Positions 8,527 to 16,452 of a stretch of 64,000 nucleotides of DNA are shown piece by piece. A program made the translations under genes and the position numbers. Each line of letters begins with the position of its first letter. Position 1 is the stretch's first letter. Below the pieces are notes generated by a model. That model was not told the origin of the DNA and did not search any database. It saw only the letters and a list, made by a program, of their open reading frames with translations. The DNA comes from Nonomuraea rubra (GTDB lineage Bacteria; Actinomycetota; Actinomycetes; Streptosporangiales; Streptosporangiaceae): contig NZ_JACHMI010000001.1 of the NCBI RefSeq assembly GCF_014207985.1, positions 2,401,001-2,465,000 on the forward strand, in the 5' to 3' direction.

Positions 8527-8558
8527 CCTACATCTGTAGGAAAACCTGCACATGTAGG
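8527..8558. promoter_or_regulatory. Tandem TetR-type operators
   Basis: Two copies of the same 14-bp palindrome lie head to tail: CCTACA-TC-TGTAGG (8527-8540, perfect arms) and CCTGCA-CA-TGTAGG (8545-8558, one mismatch). Their centres are 18 bp apart. They sit between the reductase and TetR genes, 20 bases before the TetR GTG. This is the expected layout for an autoregulating TetR protein that also controls the P450 operon. Confidence 0.75.
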
Positions 8559-8577
8559 TAGACGGTAGGGTGAAGAC

Positions 8578-9216
8578 GTGGCAACGAGCAGAGCAAGCAG
8601 CACCCCCGCCTCGGGCGACCGGCGCGTGCGCCGCACCCAGGCCGCCCTGGCGCGGGCGCTGCTCCGGCTCGTCGAGGAGCAGGACCTGTCCCGCATCACC
8701 GTCGCCGACGTCGCCGAGCTCGCCGGGGTGAGCCGCTCGACCTTCTACGACCACTACCGCGACGTGCACGAGCTGGCCGAGGCCGCCTGCACGGCAATGA
8801 TCGACAACCTGATCGAGGCGCTGCCGGGCGACTTCGACGTGGCCGACCCCGCCGAGGAGGCCACCCAGTCGCTGGAGGCGTTCTTCGCCAGCCTCGCCGA
8901 GCACGCCGGGCTCTACCGCGCGCTGCTGGGGCCGCAGGGCAGCGCGCGCGTGGCCGACCACATCCGCCACCGCAGCACGGTCGCCATCCAGGAGCGCCTG
9001 CGCGAGGCCGTCGAGGGCGCCGGCGTGCCCGAGCGGGCCAGGGCGGTGCTGGAGCTGCCGCTGGACGTGCCCGCGGCGTTCACGGCGGGGGCGCTCATCG
9101 GGGTGGCCGCCGAGTGGTTGCGGGGCGGGTGTCCCCGGTCTCCGGCCGAGATGGCCGCGCTGACCTGGCCGCTGTTCCACTCGCTCTATCGCATCGAGGC
9201 GACGCCGCCTTCCTGA
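8578..9216 (+). CDS. TetR family regulator
   Basis: A 212-residue regulator with an N-terminal DNA-binding domain: RRTQAALARALLRLVEE then ITVADVAELAGVSRSTFYDH (about residues 38-60), and a C-terminal ligand domain. A possible -10 (TAGGGT, 8566-8571) ends a few bases before the GTG, so the message may be leaderless. It is divergent from the P450/reductase/ferredoxin operon, with paired palindromes between them, and is most likely its ligand-responsive repressor. Confidence 0.92.
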   Translation: MATSRASSTPASGDRRVRRTQAALARALLRLVEEQDLSRITVADVAELAGVSRSTFYDHYRDVHELAEAACTAMIDNLIEALPGDFDVADPAEEATQSLEAFFASLAEHAGLYRALLGPQGSARVADHIRHRSTVAIQERLREAVEGAGVPERARAVLELPLDVPAAFTAGALIGVAAEWLRGGCPRSPAEMAALTWPLFHSLYRIEATPPS

Positions 9217-9343
9217 GCGGGCCGGTGATTGTGCCGATGCGTGACGGGGGCGGGCGGGGGAGCATCGGGCGTGGCCGTTGGGTTCCGGGAGGGAGAGTGC
9301 CCGGCGCGGCCGGCTTCCCGGGGTCCGGAAGGAGATCGCGTTC

Positions 9344-10804
9344 ATGGCGGTATTTCCTGGAGCGGCACTGATCGCGGGCGCGGCGCTGGTGGTCGCGACC
9401 CTGCCGCCCACGTCGTCCGTGTCGTCCACGTCGTTCGCTTCGTCCGCGTCGTCCGCGTCGTCCGCGTCGTTTGCGTCGGCCGCGTCGTTCGCGCCGGCTG
9501 CGTCGGCTGCGTCGTTCGCGCCGGCCGCGCAGGCCGTCGCCACCGCGGTCGACGTTCCGCGGGTCGAGGGGCCGCTGCCGGGGGCTCCGCCGGGTGATCC
9601 CGCCTCGCCGGAGCTGCCGGAGACCTACCCGTGGCTGGCCACCGACGCCGACCTGCGCGCGCTCGGCTACGTCGAGCAGGAGTTCCACCTGTCGGGCAAC
9701 GCAGACGCCTACAGCGCCACGGGCGAGCTGCTCGCCGCCGACGTGCCGTACCGGACCAGGGTGATCGTCCGCCGCCCGGTGAGCCAGGCCGCGTTCAACG
9801 GAACCGTGCTGATGGAGTGGCAGAACGTCACCGCCGGATACGACCTGGACGCCCTCTGGAGCACCGAGCAGCTCACCCGCGCCGGGTACGCGTGGGTCGG
9901 CATCTCCGCCCAGCGCGTGGGCGTGAACCAGCTCCGCCAGTGGAGCCCCGCCCGCTACGGCACCCTCGACGTCACCGGCGGCGGCCAGTTCATGACGGAC
10001 CAGCTCTCCTACGACGTGTTCTCCCAGGCGGCCAAGGCCATCAGGGCCCCGGCCGCACCGGCCCTCCTCGGCCGCCTGCGGGCCGGCACCGTCCTGGCCA
10101 TCGGCGCCTCGCAGTCGGCGGGCAGGCTGGCCGTCTACTACGACGCCGTGCTGCCGCACATCGAGAGCGTCTTCGACGGGTACGGCCAGATCGTCGGCCC
10201 CGCCCCCACCCGCGCCGGCGCGGAGCCGGTCTTCCAGGTGCTGTCGGAGACCGACGTGCGCTCGCCCGTTCGGCCGCCGGACACCGAGCGGTTCCGCCGC
10301 TGGGAGGTGGCCGGCAGCGCGCACTCCGGATGGCACGGCTACAGCGCCCGTGTCCCGCTGCTGGCCCGCGATCTCGGGGCCCCGCCGACGTACACGTGCG
10401 CCAGGCCGCCGTTCAGCCGCGTCCCGCTGCACCACGTCCTGGCCGCCGCCTACGACCACCTGACCCGCTGGGCCCGGCGCGGCACCGCGCCGCCCTCCGC
10501 GCCGCCGCTGGAGTTCGCCGCCGACGGCACCAAGGCGCGCGACGAGCTGGGGCTGGCACGCGGCGGCATCCGGCTCTCGCAGGTGGCGGCGCCCACCGCG
10601 CTGAACACGGGCGACAACTCGGGGGAGACGTTCTGCGTGCTGTTCGGCACCCACCTCCCGTTCGACCAGGCGCAACTCGACCGGCTGTACCCGACGCACG
10701 GCCACTACGTGGCGGCGGTCGTCCGTGCGGACACCCGCAACGTGAAGGCCGGCTACCTGCTCCCCGGCGACGCCCGCCAGAACCTCATCGACACCAGGCC
10801 ATGA
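9344..10804 (+). CDS. Secreted alpha/beta hydrolase domain protein
   Basis: A 486-residue exported protein that resembles the alpha/beta hydrolase domain family (Abhydrolase_10 type). I chose the ATG at 9344 because GGAAGGAG lies ten bases upstream; a longer frame opens at 9278. The signal region is extended by an Ala/Ser/Phe repeat (about residues 23-62). The likely nucleophile elbow is GASQSAG (about residue 255), and a late HGHYVAA may supply the His. AFNGTVLMEWQNVTAGYD and YGQIVGPAPTR are typical of the family. The substrate is unknown; esters of complex natural compounds are plausible. Confidence 0.8.
   Translation: MAVFPGAALIAGAALVVATLPPTSSVSSTSFASSASSASSASFASAASFAPAASAASFAPAAQAVATAVDVPRVEGPLPGAPPGDPASPELPETYPWLATDADLRALGYVEQEFHLSGNADAYSATGELLAADVPYRTRVIVRRPVSQAAFNGTVLMEWQNVTAGYDLDALWSTEQLTRAGYAWVGISAQRVGVNQLRQWSPARYGTLDVTGGGQFMTDQLSYDVFSQAAKAIRAPAAPALLGRLRAGTVLAIGASQSAGRLAVYYDAVLPHIESVFDGYGQIVGPAPTRAGAEPVFQVLSETDVRSPVRPPDTERFRRWEVAGSAHSGWHGYSARVPLLARDLGAPPTYTCARPPFSRVPLHHVLAAAYDHLTRWARRGTAPPSAPPLEFAADGTKARDELGLARGGIRLSQVAAPTALNTGDNSGETFCVLFGTHLPFDQAQLDRLYPTHGHYVAAVVRADTRNVKAGYLLPGDARQNLIDTRP
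9409..9535 (+). repeat. In-frame 9-bp repeat in hydrolase N-terminus
   Basis: The coding sequence carries a degenerate 9-bp unit (gtcgtccgc and variants such as gtcgttcgc) for about 120 bases, giving Ser-Ser-Ala and Ser-Phe-Ala runs just after the signal peptide. It keeps the frame and likely forms a flexible spacer. Confidence 0.7.
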
Positions 10805-10889
10805 ACGTCATCCCTGAACCGCCGGCCCCGAGCCGGCCACCGGAACCCCACTTTGCCGTCGAACGTCTTTTCGATTACGCTCCTGCCTC

Positions 10890-12101
10890 GTGGCCCTAAC
10901 CCTCACCCTGGAGTCGGCCCGGCGGCTGGCCGTGATGTGCCAGCACCTGGCCGGCCCGCGCCCGGGCGCCGGCCTCGAGGGCCTGCGCACCATCCTGCGC
11001 AGCCTGCGCTGCCTGCAGCTCGACCCGGTCAACGCGGTGGCCCGCAGCCACCTGCTCGTGCTCTGGAGCCGGGCAGGTCACTACGACCCCGCCGACCTCG
11101 ACGCGCTGCTGTGGCGGGAGCGCTGGCTGTTCGAGTACTGGGCCCACGCCGCCTCGATCGTGCTGGCCGAGGACTACCCGATCCACCACCTCATGATGCG
11201 CCGCTACGCCACGGGCGAGTCCGACTACGCCCGCACCGTACGCGACTGGATCGAGGCCAACGACGCCTTGCGCCGCCACGTGCTCGACCGCCTGCGCGAC
11301 GAGGGCCCGCTCCCGCCGGGCGCGTTCGAGGATCTCGCGGCGGTGCCGTGGAAGTCGACGGGCTGGACCAACGGCCGCAACGTCGAGCGCATGCTGGACT
11401 TCCTGTGGACCCAGGGCCACATCACGGTGGCGTCCCGGCAGGGCCGCACCCGCCACTGGGACCTGACGGAGCGCTGGCTCCCCGACTGGGCGCAGGCGGA
11501 GCGGCTCTCCCAGGAGGAGGCGGTGGCCCGGGCCGCCGAGTACGCCCTGCGCGCCCTCGGCGTGGCCCGCGTCCCCGACATCGAACGCCACTTCACCCGC
11601 GCCCGCTACCCGGGCCTGGCCGACGCGCTCTCCGCCCTGCTCCACGCGGGCCGCGTCGTACAGGTGGAGGTCGAGGGCGGCGACGAGGTCTGGTACGCGC
11701 ACACCGACGCGCTCGCCCTCCTCGAACGCGGCGCCTGGCAGCCGCACACCACGCTGCTGTCCCCGTTCGACAACCTCATCTGCGACCGCGAACGCACCCA
11801 GCGCCTCTGGGGCTTCGCGTTCCGCACGGAGATGTACGTCCCCAAGGCCAAGCGGCAGTACGGCCACTACATCATGCCGATCCTGCACGAGGAGCGGCTG
11901 ATCGGGCGGCTCGTCCCGCGCATGGACAGGCGGCGCGGCGTGCTGGAGATCGAGGGTGTCTTCCCTGAGGACGGCACCACCACCGGCCAGGGCACCGTCC
12001 GGGCCGTCACGGAGGCGATCACCGGCCTGGCCGCGTTCGCCGGTGCCCGCGAGATCGTCTACGGCGAGAGGGTGGCGACGCCATGGCGGGCCGCCCGCTG
12101 A
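10890..12101 (+). CDS. YcaQ-type (HTH_42) DNA glycosylase-like protein
   Basis: A 403-residue winged-helix protein of the HTH_42 superfamily. The short motif QLD at residues 43-45 (in LQLDPVNAVARSH) corresponds to the Q-phi-D motif of YcaQ/AlkX-like members; relatives with Q-phi-Q (AlkZ type) act on bulky alkyl adducts. LLSPFDNLICDRERTQRLWGF and PKAKRQYGHY are also typical. It probably unhooks or removes alkylated bases, though activity is inferred from the family. GTG start at 10890. It follows the secreted hydrolase after 85 bases with no close partner. Confidence 0.85.
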   Translation: MALTLTLESARRLAVMCQHLAGPRPGAGLEGLRTILRSLRCLQLDPVNAVARSHLLVLWSRAGHYDPADLDALLWRERWLFEYWAHAASIVLAEDYPIHHLMMRRYATGESDYARTVRDWIEANDALRRHVLDRLRDEGPLPPGAFEDLAAVPWKSTGWTNGRNVERMLDFLWTQGHITVASRQGRTRHWDLTERWLPDWAQAERLSQEEAVARAAEYALRALGVARVPDIERHFTRARYPGLADALSALLHAGRVVQVEVEGGDEVWYAHTDALALLERGAWQPHTTLLSPFDNLICDRERTQRLWGFAFRTEMYVPKAKRQYGHYIMPILHEERLIGRLVPRMDRRRGVLEIEGVFPEDGTTTGQGTVRAVTEAITGLAAFAGAREIVYGERVATPWRAAR

Positions 12102-12265
12102 CGCTGTTCCGGTCCCTGACCGGCGCTTGATCGGCGTGGCCAGGAGGGCTAGCCTGATCGCCGTTCTGGCGAAAGGCGGGGCCGGGCGATCGTGTCACGC
12201 GGGAGGAGCCCCGGCCACGACGAGCTGTCCGGCCATGCCGCCATCGAGTTCGGGGGCGAGTGAAG

Positions 12266-12583
12266 ATGAGTGCGGAAGAGGACTTCAAGCGGGTCGGCGA
12301 CGAGCTGGCCGATCTGGGGGTGCGGATCTCCAGGATGATGGGGAGTCCCGCGCTCAAGGATCAGGCGGGGAAGGTGTTCGCGAGCCTGCAGCGTGACGGT
12401 GCGATGGTGTTCCGGCTGGTGAGGGATACTCCCGAGCACGCGGCCGCGCTCCAGCTGGCCGGGGCGTCATTGTTCGACCCCTCGGGGCAGGGCAGGGTGA
12501 TGAAGGACTGGGTGGTCGTGCCCCACTCCTCGGCCGAGACCTGGACCGACCTGGCCGAGGCCGCCCTCAGCCGCCCGCGCTGA
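12266..12583 (+). CDS. Small hypothetical protein
   Basis: A 105-residue acidic cytoplasmic protein (two residues longer if the GTG at 12260 is used). No family recognised. The first half is helical and charged (EEDFKRVGDELADLGVRISR), with a possible short amphipathic pattern, and there is no membrane segment. A GGGGGCGAG sequence supplies a weak ribosome site. It is convergent with the CGNR regulator gene and stands 160 bases after the glycosylase gene. Confidence 0.6.
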   Translation: MSAEEDFKRVGDELADLGVRISRMMGSPALKDQAGKVFASLQRDGAMVFRLVRDTPEHAAALQLAGASLFDPSGQGRVMKDWVVVPHSSAETWTDLAEAALSRPR

Positions 12584-12616
12584 TCAGCACGCCCATGCCG
12601 TCGGGGCGTTCGCCGT

Positions 12617-13246
12617 TCAGGGGCGTTCGCCGCTGTGTGCTGCCGGGTCGTCGCTCCTGGCCCGGGCCGACTTGAGGTTGGCCTTCTTCATCTTGTTGCC
12701 GCACGTCGCCATCGAGCACCACCGCCGCCGCCCGCCACGGCTGGCATCCACGAAGAGCCCCCCGCAGGTGGCCTGCTCGCACCGCTTGATCACACCGTCC
12801 CCCTGCCCTCCGAGCGTCGCGATGGCGTCGAGCGCGACGACGGCGAGTGCGGCCCGTGCCGGGTCGGTGTCCGGGAGCCGCCACCGCGCCCGCCCGCCGT
12901 CGAGGACGAGCCGGGCCCGGTGACGCAGGCTCCACCGGTTGAGCAGTGCCTCGTCGGAGGGATCCGGCACGCCCCCGCCCGCGATGGCGGTGCCGGCCCG
13001 GTGGATGGCTTCGCGCAGGTCGCGGGCCTCCCGGAGGAGGGCTTCGGAGACCGGCAGGCCGGGCTCGCCGAGCGCGTTGGCGCTCAGCCAGGCGCCCAGC
13101 CGTTCCGGGGTGGGGATGCGTTCCACCGGATCGCCGCGCCGCTCGGAGAGCGTGGCGACGAAGCGGAACGCCAGGATCTCGTTGCCCAGCCGGAAGCCCT
13201 CCGCGCCGCGCGGAGCAGCGTCCATGGCAGCAGGTGAACCGGTCAT
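12617..13246 (-). CDS. CGNR zinc finger regulator (ABATE domain)
   Basis: A 209-residue protein with the N-terminal ABATE region (EGFRLGNEILAFRFVATLSE) and a C-terminal CGNR zinc finger: CEQATCGGLFVD then RRWCSMATCGNKMK (about residues 155-195), giving four cysteines for zinc and a basic end for DNA. Such proteins are proposed stress-type transcription regulators. It is divergent from an epoxide-hydrolase-like gene. The hexamer TGAACC/GGTTCA recurs as inverted repeats at both gene starts, so autoregulation and control of the hydrolase are likely. Confidence 0.88.
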   Translation of the reverse strand: MTGSPAAMDAAPRGAEGFRLGNEILAFRFVATLSERRGDPVERIPTPERLGAWLSANALGEPGLPVSEALLREARDLREAIHRAGTAIAGGGVPDPSDEALLNRWSLRHRARLVLDGGRARWRLPDTDPARAALAVVALDAIATLGGQGDGVIKRCEQATCGGLFVDASRGGRRRWCSMATCGNKMKKANLKSARARSDDPAAHSGERP

Positions 13247-13331
13247 GATGGTTCATCTTACGGGAAGCGCAGGGTCGCACGGGCAGGTTGACATGACCTC
13301 GGCGAACCGTTTAAACAGGTTCATGTGAACC
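13235..13331. promoter_or_regulatory. Paired GGTTCA operators between CGNR and hydrolase genes
   Basis: One inverted pair (TGAACC 13235-13240, GGTTCA 13250-13255) covers the CGNR gene start. A second, tighter palindrome GGTTCA-TG-TGAACC (13318-13331) covers the GTG of the hydrolase gene, and a further GAACC lies at 13304-13308. The repeated hexamer at both translation starts marks this as a shared operator region, probably for the CGNR protein. Confidence 0.65.
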
Positions 13332-14296
13332 ACTCCAACCGCATCACGGGCTTCGGTACCGTGACCGGCGTCCCCTGGCTGCCCGAAGGCTTCGCGGACG
13401 TCTTCGACAGCACTCTGGTCCGCGTCGGCGACGTCCGGCTGCACACGGTGCAGGGCGGTGCCGGACACCCCCTGCTCCTGGTCGGCGGCTGGCCGCAGAA
13501 CTGGTACGTGTGGCGCCACGTCATGCCCCGCCTGGCCGGGCACTTCCGCGTCATCGCGGCGGACCCGCGCGGCGTCGGCCGCTCCGACAAGCCCCACGGC
13601 GGCTACGACACCGCCACCGTGGCCGCCGAACTCGTCGCCCTCATGCGCACGCTGGGCCACGACCGCTTCACCATGGCCGGCCACGACGTGGGCATGTGGA
13701 TCGGCTACGCCCTCGCGGCGGACCACCCGGCGGCCGTCGACCGCCTCGTCCTGATCGACGCCACCATCCCCGGCCTCGCGCCCGACATCCCGATCTTCGG
13801 CCCTGAGGCGCAGAACGACCTGTTGTGGCACTTCTCGTTCAACCGGCGGCGTTCCGTCAACGAGCTGCTGGTCCGGGGCCGGGAGCACATCTACTACGGC
13901 GACCAGTTCCAGCTCAAGGCCGCCCGCCCGCTCCCCGCCGAGGCCGTCGCCTTCTACGTCGAGAGCATCGCCCGCGACCCGGAAGCGCTGCGCGCCAGCT
14001 TCGACTACTACCGGGCCACGGACGACAACATCGCCCAGAACCACCGCCGCAGGCAGCGCCCGCTCACGCTGCCGGTCCTCGGCGTCTCCGGAGACCGCGG
14101 CCAGGGCGAACGCCTCGGCGCTCTGCTCGCCCCCGTGACCGAACGGCTGAGCACCGCCGTACTGCCCGGTTGCGGCCACTACGTCCCCGAGGAGAGCCCA
14201 GACGCCCTCCTCGGCCACCTCCTGCCCTTCCTCCGTGAAGCGGCGGATGGGGCGGCCGTTACGGGTGAGCCGCAGGGGCAGTTGGGCCGGTTTTGA
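13325..14296 (+). CDS. Epoxide-hydrolase-like alpha/beta hydrolase
   Basis: A 323-residue alpha/beta hydrolase. The nucleophile elbow is AGHDVG with Asp (about residue 121), as in epoxide hydrolases and haloalkane dehalogenases; the oxyanion segment is GGWPQNW (usual HGWP with Gly for His); the catalytic His is in GCGHYVPEE (about 283). TFMDATIP-like DATIPGL follows strand 6. GTG start inside a palindrome. It is divergent from the CGNR regulator and is its probable target, maybe for detoxifying reactive epoxides. Confidence 0.88.
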   Translation: MNHSNRITGFGTVTGVPWLPEGFADVFDSTLVRVGDVRLHTVQGGAGHPLLLVGGWPQNWYVWRHVMPRLAGHFRVIAADPRGVGRSDKPHGGYDTATVAAELVALMRTLGHDRFTMAGHDVGMWIGYALAADHPAAVDRLVLIDATIPGLAPDIPIFGPEAQNDLLWHFSFNRRRSVNELLVRGREHIYYGDQFQLKAARPLPAEAVAFYVESIARDPEALRASFDYYRATDDNIAQNHRRRQRPLTLPVLGVSGDRGQGERLGALLAPVTERLSTAVLPGCGHYVPEESPDALLGHLLPFLREAADGAAVTGEPQGQLGRF

Positions 14297-14411
14297 CGCC
14301 GGGGCGGGATGGGACCTCCCGGCCGCGGGGCAGCCCGACAGGTGACTGCAAGGCGACGGCTCTCCGTGGGGAGCGGCGGTCGCGAAGAAGCAGGAATCGG
14401 GGGTACCCGCG

Positions 14412-15182
14412 ATGCGGACCACCATCACCAAGCTCGCCATCGCCGGCGCCGCAGGCGCGACGGGCCTGCTCGGCGCGGCGACCACCGCGCAGGCCGACGT
14501 GGCCACGGGGCAAGTACGGACCCAGGCCGACGTGGTCGCCGGGCCGGTGCGGGTCCAGGCCGTCCAGCCGATGCCGGAGGACGACGACCTGCGCGTGGCC
14601 GATCCCGAGGGCGCGCCCGTGCGTGCCGGCCCCGGCCCCGCCTACGAAGTCGTCGGCCGCATGGACTACGGCGAGCCGGTGCAGTACGACGAGACGACCG
14701 GCTACGTCGAGATGACCGAGGAGGAGGCGACCCAGATCGCCGAGCTGATGGCCGGCGAGGACATCCCCGCCGCCATGCCGACGGTCGAAGAGGCCGCCGA
14801 GATGGCGGCTGCTGCCGAGGCCGAGGCCGCGGCTGCCGAGATGGCGGCCGGCCAGATGGCAACCGGCGACATGCCGTCCGCGGAGATGCCTACCGGTGAG
14901 ATGCCCGCCGGTCAGATGCCGTCCAGTGACATGCCGTCCGGTGAGATGGCGACCGGTGACAACACCTCCGGCGACTCGGCCGCGCATGACGTGTACAGCG
15001 AGATGACCGCCGACGAGCCGGCCGCCTCGACGGCCGTCCCCGCCCAGGCGGCGACGACCACCTACCCGGCCGCGTACGTCATCCAGCAGATCGCGAACGC
15101 GATCGGCCCGAGCACCTCGGAAAGCGCCTGGCTGAACGTGGACGACGGCTACGTCTGGCTGGGCGACGTGGAGCCCGGCTGA
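14412..15182 (+). CDS. Secreted SH3-like protein with Met-Pro repeats
   Basis: A 256-residue exported protein. A signal peptide ends near AQADVATG (about residue 28). Residues about 66-95 (APVRAGPGPAYEVVGRMDYG) match the first half of a bacterial SH3 domain. Instead of the second half, there follows an Ala/Glu helix-like stretch and about eight copies of a five-residue unit (such as GEMPT, AGQMP, SSDMP; about 143-180). The last 20 residues (AWLNVDDGYVWLGDV) look like an SH3 end strand. Function unknown; a cell-wall-associated role is plausible. The start codon has only a weak ribosome site. Confidence 0.7.
   Translation: MRTTITKLAIAGAAGATGLLGAATTAQADVATGQVRTQADVVAGPVRVQAVQPMPEDDDLRVADPEGAPVRAGPGPAYEVVGRMDYGEPVQYDETTGYVEMTEEEATQIAELMAGEDIPAAMPTVEEAAEMAAAAEAEAAAAEMAAGQMATGDMPSAEMPTGEMPAGQMPSSDMPSGEMATGDNTSGDSAAHDVYSEMTADEPAASTAVPAQAATTTYPAAYVIQQIANAIGPSTSESAWLNVDDGYVWLGDVEPG
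14840..14962 (+). repeat. In-frame 15-bp repeat
   Basis: About eight degenerate copies of a 15-bp unit (like atgccgtccggtgag) encode the Met-Pro-Ser/Thr-Gly-Glu/Asp/Gln series of the secreted SH3-like protein. The period is a multiple of three, so copy-number change would keep the frame. Confidence 0.75.
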
Positions 15183-15223
15183 CCTCAGGGCGGCCGTCCA
15201 AAAGGACCGCCGGAGGAGGTCAG
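15179..15223. terminator. Hairpin between convergent genes
   Basis: CTGACCTC (15179-15186) pairs with GAGGTCAG (15216-15223), and the inner arms GGCGG..GTCC and GGAC..CGCC close on an AAAA loop. It lies between the secreted SH3-like gene and the LacI gene, which converge, and could end both transcripts. Confidence 0.65.
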
Positions 15224-16299
15224 CCCAGGTCAGGCCGGATCGGCCGCACGGAGTCGCGGACGATGATGTGCGTGCCGAGCAGCACGTGCTGGGCCGGCGC
15301 CGCCTTGTCCTGGCCGCGTTCGAGCGCCAGGCGCACGGCGGTGCGGCCCAGCTCCTCGTGCGGCACGTGCACGGTGGTGAGGTCGATGTCGGCGGCCGGC
15401 GGCAGGTCGTCGAACCCGACCATGGAGACGTCGTCGGGCACCCGCAGCCCGTGCTCGCGCAGGGCCTGGCGGGCGCCGGCGGCGATGAGGTCGTTGCCGG
15501 CGAAGACGGCGGTGAAGTCGGGCGGCCCGGCCGCGAGCCGTTCGCGGATCATGCGGTAGCCCTCACTGCGCTCCATCGTGCCGTCGGCCTCCAGGCCGGG
15601 GTCGTGGGGGACGCGGTGGTCGGCGAGCGCGTTGCGGTAGCCGGTGATGCGGCTGTCGGAGGTGGTGTAGCCCTCGTGCCGGCCGAGGAACAGGATGCGC
15701 CGGTGCCCCGCCGAGAGCAGGTGGCTGGTGATGGCGTAGGCGCCGCCGGTGTTGTCGTACTCGACGACGAGGGCGGGCACGTCGGGGCCCAGCGTGGGCC
15801 GGCCGCACAGGACGAGCTGCGAGCCGGCCGCCGCCAGCGCGCGGGCGTAGTCGGCCATGCGTTCGCGGTAGGCGTCGTTGTTGACGACGTTGCCGACGAG
15901 GATCACGCACTCGGCGTGCTCCTGCCGCATGAGCTGCACGGTGGCCAGCTCGCGCTCCGGGTCGCCGCCGGTGGTGCCGACGATGCACAGCTTGCCCTCA
16001 AGTGCGGCCTGCGCCTGCACCCCCTGGGCGACGTGGGCGTAGTGGGGGGAGACGACCGAGTTGACGATGATGGCGACGCTGCGGCTGCTGGCGCCGGCGA
16101 GGTTGCGGGCGTTGGCGTTGGCGACGTAGTCGAGCTCGCGGACCGCCTTCATGACCTTGCTGCGGGTGGCCGGGGCGCTGGGGTAGGAGCCGGACAGGAT
16201 GCGGGAGACGGTGGCCACGGACACGCCCGCGTGCGCGGCCACGTCGCGGATCGTCGTCGGCCGCCGCTCTCCGCCTTCGGACGCCGCTCGCCGGACCAT
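15220..16299 (-). CDS. LacI family regulator
   Basis: A 359-residue LacI/GalR repressor. The helix-turn-helix and hinge (TTIRDVAAHAGVSVATVSRI, about residues 15-34) are complete, followed by a periplasmic-binding-like sugar domain with VPALVVEYDNTGGAYAITSH and the C-terminal DDLPPAADIDLTTVHVPHEE. It is divergent from the DUF2264 gene, and two LacI-type operators lie between them. The natural inducer is probably a sugar released from a polysaccharide. Confidence 0.93.
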   Translation of the reverse strand: MVRRAASEGGERRPTTIRDVAAHAGVSVATVSRILSGSYPSAPATRSKVMKAVRELDYVANANARNLAGASSRSVAIIVNSVVSPHYAHVAQGVQAQAALEGKLCIVGTTGGDPERELATVQLMRQEHAECVILVGNVVNNDAYRERMADYARALAAAGSQLVLCGRPTLGPDVPALVVEYDNTGGAYAITSHLLSAGHRRILFLGRHEGYTTSDSRITGYRNALADHRVPHDPGLEADGTMERSEGYRMIRERLAAGPPDFTAVFAGNDLIAAGARQALREHGLRVPDDVSMVGFDDLPPAADIDLTTVHVPHEELGRTAVRLALERGQDKAAPAQHVLLGTHIIVRDSVRPIRPDLG

Positions 16300-16323
16300 G
16301 CCACCTCCCGGTGAAACACGTGG

Positions 16324-16395
16324 GTAAACCGCTTACATGGAATGTTTCCGCCCGGCTGTCATGGTGTCAAATCACCGTGCGAGTAAAACGCTTAC
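16324..16395. promoter_or_regulatory. Two LacI operators
   Basis: GTAAACCGCTTAC (16324-16336) and GTAAAACGCTTAC (16383-16395) are near-identical 13-bp sites with the GTAAnCnGnTTAC symmetry typical of LacI/GalR proteins. Centres are 59 bp apart. They lie between the LacI gene and the DUF2264 gene and probably control both. Confidence 0.8.
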
Positions 16396-16452
16396 CGCGA
16401 CCTCGCCCCCACCGTCTCCATTTTCCCGGCATAGTGGCCTAGTATCCGCTTT

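Noticed and set aside
5706..9216. Natural-product biosynthetic cluster around the P450
   Set aside because: Only the electron chain and a regulator are present. No polyketide, peptide, terpene or sugar genes are near.
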